Part shown: in pieces, positions 21,903 through 25,345 of the stretch | How the letters are laid out: every line of letters begins with the position of its first letter | Numbering within the stretch: position 1 is the stretch's first letter | DNA from: JABDGZ01 sp964483785 | GTDB lineage: Bacteria; Omnitrophota; Gorgyraeia; Zapsychrales; Fredricksoniimonadaceae | Assembly: GCA_964483785.1 (NCBI GenBank) | Contig: CAZACW010000033.1 | Span: 1 to 25,345 of the forward strand | DNA: 25,345 nucleotides | Direction: 5' to 3' | The notes under the pieces: model-generated | Databases searched by the model: none | What the model was told of the DNA's origin: nothing | Seen by the model: the letters and a program-made list of their open reading frames with translations, nothing else | Position numbers and translations under genes: made by a program

Positions 21903-22855
21903 AGCAGACCGGCCCTGAGCAAATCCTGCACGTCCAAAAGCCCGACCACCCGCCCGGCCTTGTCCACCACCGGCAACTCGTCGATTTTCTTGCTTTTAAG
22001 CAGGTCCAGGGCCTGGGCCGCAAGCTTTTCCCTGCCGATCGATGCCGGTTTTTTGGTCATCACCTCAGACACCCTGCGGCTTAAGACCGCATGGTCTTCC
22101 TCCAAATGGCGGCGCAAATCGCCGTCCGTAAAAATGCCTAGCAGTTTAAGTCTTTTGTCCACAACACAGGCACAGCCGCAGCGGGACTTGGTGATGGTCC
22201 AAAGCACGTCCTTGACCTTGGCCTGGGCCTGGACCTTGGCGAAAAATTTCTCGGAACGCATGATATCTTCCACCTTGAGCAAAAGCCTGCGCCCCAAACT
22301 GCCGCCGGGATGATACTTGGCAAAATCCTCTTTGTTAAAATTTTTGCGATCGATCAGGCACGCGGCCATGGCATCGCCCAAGGCCAGCGTCGCAGTGGTT
22401 GAAGCCATGGGCGCCAGGCCCAGGGGACAGCCTTCTGCATCGACGTTAACGTTTAAAATCCTGTCCCCGTGACGCGCCAGGGTGGATTTGGGATTGCCGG
22501 TCATCACAATGATCTTGGCCCCGATTTTCCTGACTAAGGGCAATAAGCGGACCGTTTCCTCGGTCTCCCCGCTTTGGGATATGATGATGACCACGTCCTT
22601 CAAGGTCACCTGGCCCAAATCGCCGTGCACCGCCTCGGCGCTGTGCAAAAAAATGCTGGGCGTGCCGGTCGAAGAAAAGGTGGCCGCGATCTTGCGGGCC
22701 ACCAGGCCTGTTTTGCCCATGCCGCAGACAATGACCCGGCCTTCGCATTTGGCGATCATGTCCACGGCAGCCTCAAAATCGCTGTTGAGCCGGCGCATCA
22801 TCTTCAAGATCGCCTGCGCTTCGATGGTCAGTACTTTTTTGGCGCGTTTAAGCAT
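21899..22855 (-). CDS. kdsD: D-arabinose 5-phosphate isomerase
   Basis: KdsD converts ribulose 5-phosphate to arabinose 5-phosphate, the sugar that KdsA condenses with PEP. The 318 residues have an N-terminal SIS domain (about 34-170) with VCGMGKTGLVARKIAATFSS, FLHSAEAVHGDLGQV and IIISQSGETEETVRLL. GGSLGRRLL marks the linker, and two CBS domains follow (about 200-318; for example FTDGDLRR and the C-terminal VVGLLDVQDLL). This is the full KdsD/GutQ architecture. It overlaps the kdsA stop by 8 nt and has no obvious ribosome site, so translation is likely coupled. Confidence 0.97.
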   Translation of the reverse strand: MLKRAKKVLTIEAQAILKMMRRLNSDFEAAVDMIAKCEGRVIVCGMGKTGLVARKIAATFSSTGTPSIFLHSAEAVHGDLGQVTLKDVVIIISQSGETEETVRLLPLVRKIGAKIIVMTGNPKSTLARHGDRILNVNVDAEGCPLGLAPMASTTATLALGDAMAACLIDRKNFNKEDFAKYHPGGSLGRRLLLKVEDIMRSEKFFAKVQAQAKVKDVLWTITKSRCGCACVVDKRLKLLGIFTDGDLRRHLEEDHAVLSRRVSEVMTKKPASIGREKLAAQALDLLKSKKIDELPVVDKAGRVVGLLDVQDLLRAGLL

Positions 22856-23684
22856 TTTTACTGGTTTGCGCGATCCTATCGATCGCCGTCAATTCTTTCA
22901 ATAAATTTTCCAAATTTTTCAAAGGCAGGCTGTTGGGTCCGTCGGACAAGGCCTTGGCCGGGTTGGGATGCGTTTCCAAAAACACGGCATCCACCCCCGC
23001 GGCCGCGGCACAGCGGGCCAACAGCGGAATATACTGGCTCTCTCCGCCCGATGCATGGCCCAAGGCCCCCGGTTTCTGCACGCTGTGCGTGGCATCAAAA
23101 ATCACCGGAAACCCGAAGGAACGCATAATGGCCAGGGACCTGAAATCCGAAACCAGATTGTTATAACCGAAGGAAACGCCCCGCTCGGTCAAAAGCAATT
23201 TGTGATTGCCTTCCTGCTTCATTTTTTGGATGATCCCTTTTACGTCCCACGGTGCCAGAAACTGGCCTTTCTTAACATTCACAGCCTTGCCGGTCTTGGC
23301 CGCGGCCAGGATCAAGTCCGTCTGGCGGCACAGAAAGGCGGGGATCTGGATGATGTCTAAGATTTCCGCGGCGGTCTGGGCCTGGTTTATATCATGCACA
23401 TCGGAAAGTACCGGAATCCCCAGCTTGGCCTTGACCTGGGCAAGGACCTTCAAGCCTTCATACAAGCCAGGACCGCGGAAAGAATTAACTGAAGAACGGT
23501 TGGCTTTATCAAAACTTGCCTTAAATACAAAAGGCACGCGCAGTTTCCTGGCAATATGCTGGATGGCCTCGGCGATTTTTAAGGTGCTCGACGGGGTTTC
23601 GATGACACAAGGCCCGGCAATGAGCACCAGCGGATGCTTTCCGCCGATCATTACCTTGTCATTGATTTTGATTGGGCGAACCAT
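22848..23684 (-). CDS. kdsA: 3-Deoxy-8-phosphooctulonate synthase, metal-dependent type
   Basis: KdsA condenses PEP with arabinose 5-phosphate to Kdo-8-phosphate. The 278 residues fold as a TIM barrel with FKASFDKANRSSVNSFRGPG, LSDVHDINQ, IPAFLCRQTDL, NVKKGQFLAPWD and DATHSVQKPG. Cys26 in LIAGPCVIE matches the metal-ligand Cys of the Aquifex enzyme, where E. coli has Asn, so this is a metal-dependent (class II) KdsA. DAHP synthase is ruled out by the LSDVHDINQ and KKGQFLAPWD forms. Its first 34 bases overlap the end of kdsB, an unusually long overlap in this operon. Confidence 0.97.
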   Translation of the reverse strand: MVRPIKINDKVMIGGKHPLVLIAGPCVIETPSSTLKIAEAIQHIARKLRVPFVFKASFDKANRSSVNSFRGPGLYEGLKVLAQVKAKLGIPVLSDVHDINQAQTAAEILDIIQIPAFLCRQTDLILAAAKTGKAVNVKKGQFLAPWDVKGIIQKMKQEGNHKLLLTERGVSFGYNNLVSDFRSLAIMRSFGFPVIFDATHSVQKPGALGHASGGESQYIPLLARCAAAAGVDAVFLETHPNPAKALSDGPNSLPLKNLENLLKELTAIDRIAQTSKNA

Positions 23685-24397
23685 GTGATCGCTTTCTGCA
23701 AATCTTGCGGCGTATCGACCGCAATGGATTCAAAAAATGTGACGGTGGTCTTGATCTTGATGCCGCGTTCCAGGGCGCGCAGTTGTTCCAGCTTTTCGAC
23801 AGATTCCAAGGCGCCTTTGGGCCAGCTGTTAAACTCCATCAAAAAATCCCGGTCATACGCGTAAAGCCCCAGATGTTTGAAGCCCAAGGTCTCCGCAGGT
23901 TCTCCTTCACGCTGAAAAGGAATAGGCGCCCTGGAAAAATACAAGGCAAATCCCTGGGCATCCACCACGCATTTGACCACGTTGGGATTGGCCATGTCCG
24001 AGGCTTCGGTAATGGGCTTGATCACCGTGCCCATCAGGATATTGGCGTCCTGCTTTAAAAGCCTGGCCAAATCATCAATGGTCCTGGCGTCGATAAAAGG
24101 TTCATCGCCCTGGATGTTCACGATCATGTCTGCCTTGATGTCTTTGACAGCCTCGGCAATGCGGTCAGAGCCCGACGGATGCGCGGGGTCGGTCATCGCG
24201 GCCTGGGCCCCAAAACCCTTGGCCGCTTTTAAAACATCGTCATGATCGCAGGCGATCAGCACTTCATCCAGTTCCTGGCATTGGACGGCCTTTTCCCAAA
24301 CATGCTGAATCAGCGGTTTGCCGCCGATATTGGCCAGGACCTTGCCGGGAAAACGCGTCGAGGCAAAACGGGCGGGAATGACCCCGATGGTCCTCAT
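23651..24397 (-). CDS. kdsB: CMP-Kdo synthetase (3-deoxy-manno-octulosonate cytidylyltransferase)
   Basis: KdsB activates Kdo with CTP to CMP-Kdo, the donor for Kdo transfer to lipid A. The 248 residues begin MRTIGVIPARFASTRFPGK, the nucleotide-binding signature. Further conserved elements are ACDHDDVLKAAKGFG, HPSGSDRIAEAV, IVNIQGDEPFI (metal-binding Asp), YFSRAPIPFQR and FKHLGLYAYDRDFL, and the C-terminal LEQLRALERGIKIK with VDTPQDLQ. The length is normal. It starts in an ATGA overlap with the heptose kinase gene. Confidence 0.98.
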   Translation of the reverse strand: MRTIGVIPARFASTRFPGKVLANIGGKPLIQHVWEKAVQCQELDEVLIACDHDDVLKAAKGFGAQAAMTDPAHPSGSDRIAEAVKDIKADMIVNIQGDEPFIDARTIDDLARLLKQDANILMGTVIKPITEASDMANPNVVKCVVDAQGFALYFSRAPIPFQREGEPAETLGFKHLGLYAYDRDFLMEFNSWPKGALESVEKLEQLRALERGIKIKTTVTFFESIAVDTPQDLQKAITWFAQSKSMTR

Positions 24398-25345
24398 CGC
24401 CGGTCCCCGATGGCTTGCTTAAGCTCATCCAAGCCGATGGCCACAGCCCCCATTTTCCCGACCTTGATGCCGGCCGCGTAATTGGCGATCTGTGCCGCCT
24501 CTGCTTTAGACGCGCCGGCGGCCAGGCACAGGGCAAAAACAGAAATCACCGTGTCCCCTGCGCCGGAGACATCAAAGACCTGGCGCGCCATGGTGGGGAT
24601 GGGAAACGGCTTTTTATCCTGCTCAAACAAATACATGCCCCGCTCGCCCATGGTGATAAGAAGGGACTCCAGGCCTAAATAATTCAACAGCCCGCGGCCG
24701 TTGGTTTCTATTTCTTCCTTGGTCTCAAGTTTGGCTGAGCGGATCCCAAAGGCCTGGCGGGTCTGTTCCGCAATGCTTTTCAAGGCCGCCTCTGCCTCCT
24801 TCTTGTTGGGAGTAATACAAGTGACCTGGCCGTATTCACGCAGGTCCTCCATTTTGGGATCAGCGACGACCGGGACCTTGGCGCGCTGGGCGGATTCATG
24901 CAATTGGGCCAATATCTTTTGATCGATCAGGCCCTTGCCGTAATCGGAAATGATCACGGCCTGAAAATTCTTCATATGGCGGCGCAGATAAGGCAAAATC
25001 TTGGATGCTTTGACAGGATCCAGGGCCTTGGCCGGCACTTTTTCCCTGTCTAAGCGCACAATCTGCTGATGATGCGCGATGATACGGGTCTTAAACACCG
25101 TGTCCATGTTGATGTCCGCAAACAGCCCGTTTACGGAGATGCGCCGCCGGGACAACTCTCTTTTGAGAATGCTCCCTTCGATATCATCCCCTATGATACT
25201 GACTAAGGACACATGGGCCCCCAGGCTCGCCAGATTATTGGCCACATTCGCGGCCCCGCCGGGCGTATAAAATGACCTTTCCTGCAGTACAATGGGCACC
25301 GGCGCTTCCGGTGAAATCCTGGTCACACTGCCCTGGATATAATGG
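24394..25345 (-). CDS. hldA: D-glycero-beta-D-manno-heptose-7-phosphate kinase domain (5' end cut)
   Basis: This PfkB/ribokinase-family kinase would make heptose 1,7-bisphosphate for the ADP-heptose precursor of the LPS inner core. The frame stays open to the window edge, and the visible N-terminal residues YIQGSVTRISPEAPVPIV are the RfaE hallmark. The true start is therefore to the right of the window; GTG at 25326 is internal. PGGAANVANNLASLGA forms the sugar site. SGAGDT near the C-terminus is the anion hole with the catalytic Asp. The chain stops right after the kinase domain, whereas E. coli HldE continues with a cytidylyltransferase-type domain. It is therefore a stand-alone kinase, and the adenylyltransferase must be elsewhere. 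It ends in an ATGA overlap with kdsB. Confidence 0.93.
   Translation of the reverse strand, partial: HYIQGSVTRISPEAPVPIVLQERSFYTPGGAANVANNLASLGAHVSLVSIIGDDIEGSILKRELSRRRISVNGLFADINMDTVFKTRIIAHHQQIVRLDREKVPAKALDPVKASKILPYLRRHMKNFQAVIISDYGKGLIDQKILAQLHESAQRAKVPVVADPKMEDLREYGQVTCITPNKKEAEAALKSIAEQTRQAFGIRSAKLETKEEIETNGRGLLNYLGLESLLITMGERGMYLFEQDKKPFPIPTMARQVFDVSGAGDTVISVFALCLAAGASKAEAAQIANYAAGIKVGKMGAVAIGLDELKQAIGDRR

Noticed and set aside
1..25345. CRISPR arrays, tRNA or rRNA genes, transposase genes and phage genes
   Set aside because: I scanned intergenic gaps on both strands. They are short (at most 263 nt), contain no regularly spaced direct repeats or cloverleaf-like sequence, and every long frame with a recognisable product is a chromosomal housekeeping or envelope gene or an unknown membrane protein.

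Overview
The window is a densely packed chromosomal segment from a Gram-negative (outer-membrane) bacterium. All 23 protein genes I support read on the minus strand, and most are separated by only a few bases or overlap by 1-34 nt. It contains an almost complete Kdo branch, an LPS-export ATPase, an LptC/LptA-like protein, an OmpA-type lipoprotein, MEP-pathway and undecaprenyl-phosphate synthesis genes, and a core translation/transcription set. The gene content, the slim single-domain versions of several conserved proteins and the PVC-like CdsA signature suggest an uncultured lineage near the PVC group, with Candidatus Omnitrophota my best guess. That placement is inference, because no rRNA gene is present.

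Reading in the direction of transcription (right to left): 25345-20534 is an LPS-core/Kdo operon: heptose-7-phosphate kinase domain (cut by the window edge), kdsB, kdsA, kdsD, kdsC and an LptC+LptA-like periplasmic protein. lptB follows at 20482-19760. A roughly 200-nt near-perfect hairpin flanked by 8-bp direct repeats separates lptB from tig (a trigger factor without its PPIase domain) and clpP. Next come a class-V aminotransferase and serA, which together could make phosphoserine, then two unknown membrane proteins and purA. A 26-nt sequence is present twice, 13 nt downstream of the stop codons of lptA and clpP.

12445-11190 is a compact self-contained unit: a good promoter, an OmpA/MotB-domain lipoprotein, a membrane-anchored coiled-coil protein and a rho-independent terminator. 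It is followed by uppS-cdsA-dxr-rseP and a CpaF/TadA-type ATPase (11189-6123), then a strong hairpin. The last group is proS (without its editing domain), an unknown membrane protein, a truncated rimP, nusA, infB and the 5' part of trpS (6075-1).

Most of the window is housekeeping DNA. The non-routine signals are the hairpin element upstream of tig, the duplicated 26-mer, a cluster of domain-reduced housekeeping proteins (Tig, ProRS, RimP, stand-alone heptose kinase), the fused LptC/LptA-like protein, an isolated CpaF ATPase, and two unassigned membrane proteins between serA and purA. No tRNA, rRNA, CRISPR array or recognisable transposase gene is visible. No gene-free stretch exceeds 300 bases; the longest is 19497-19759.
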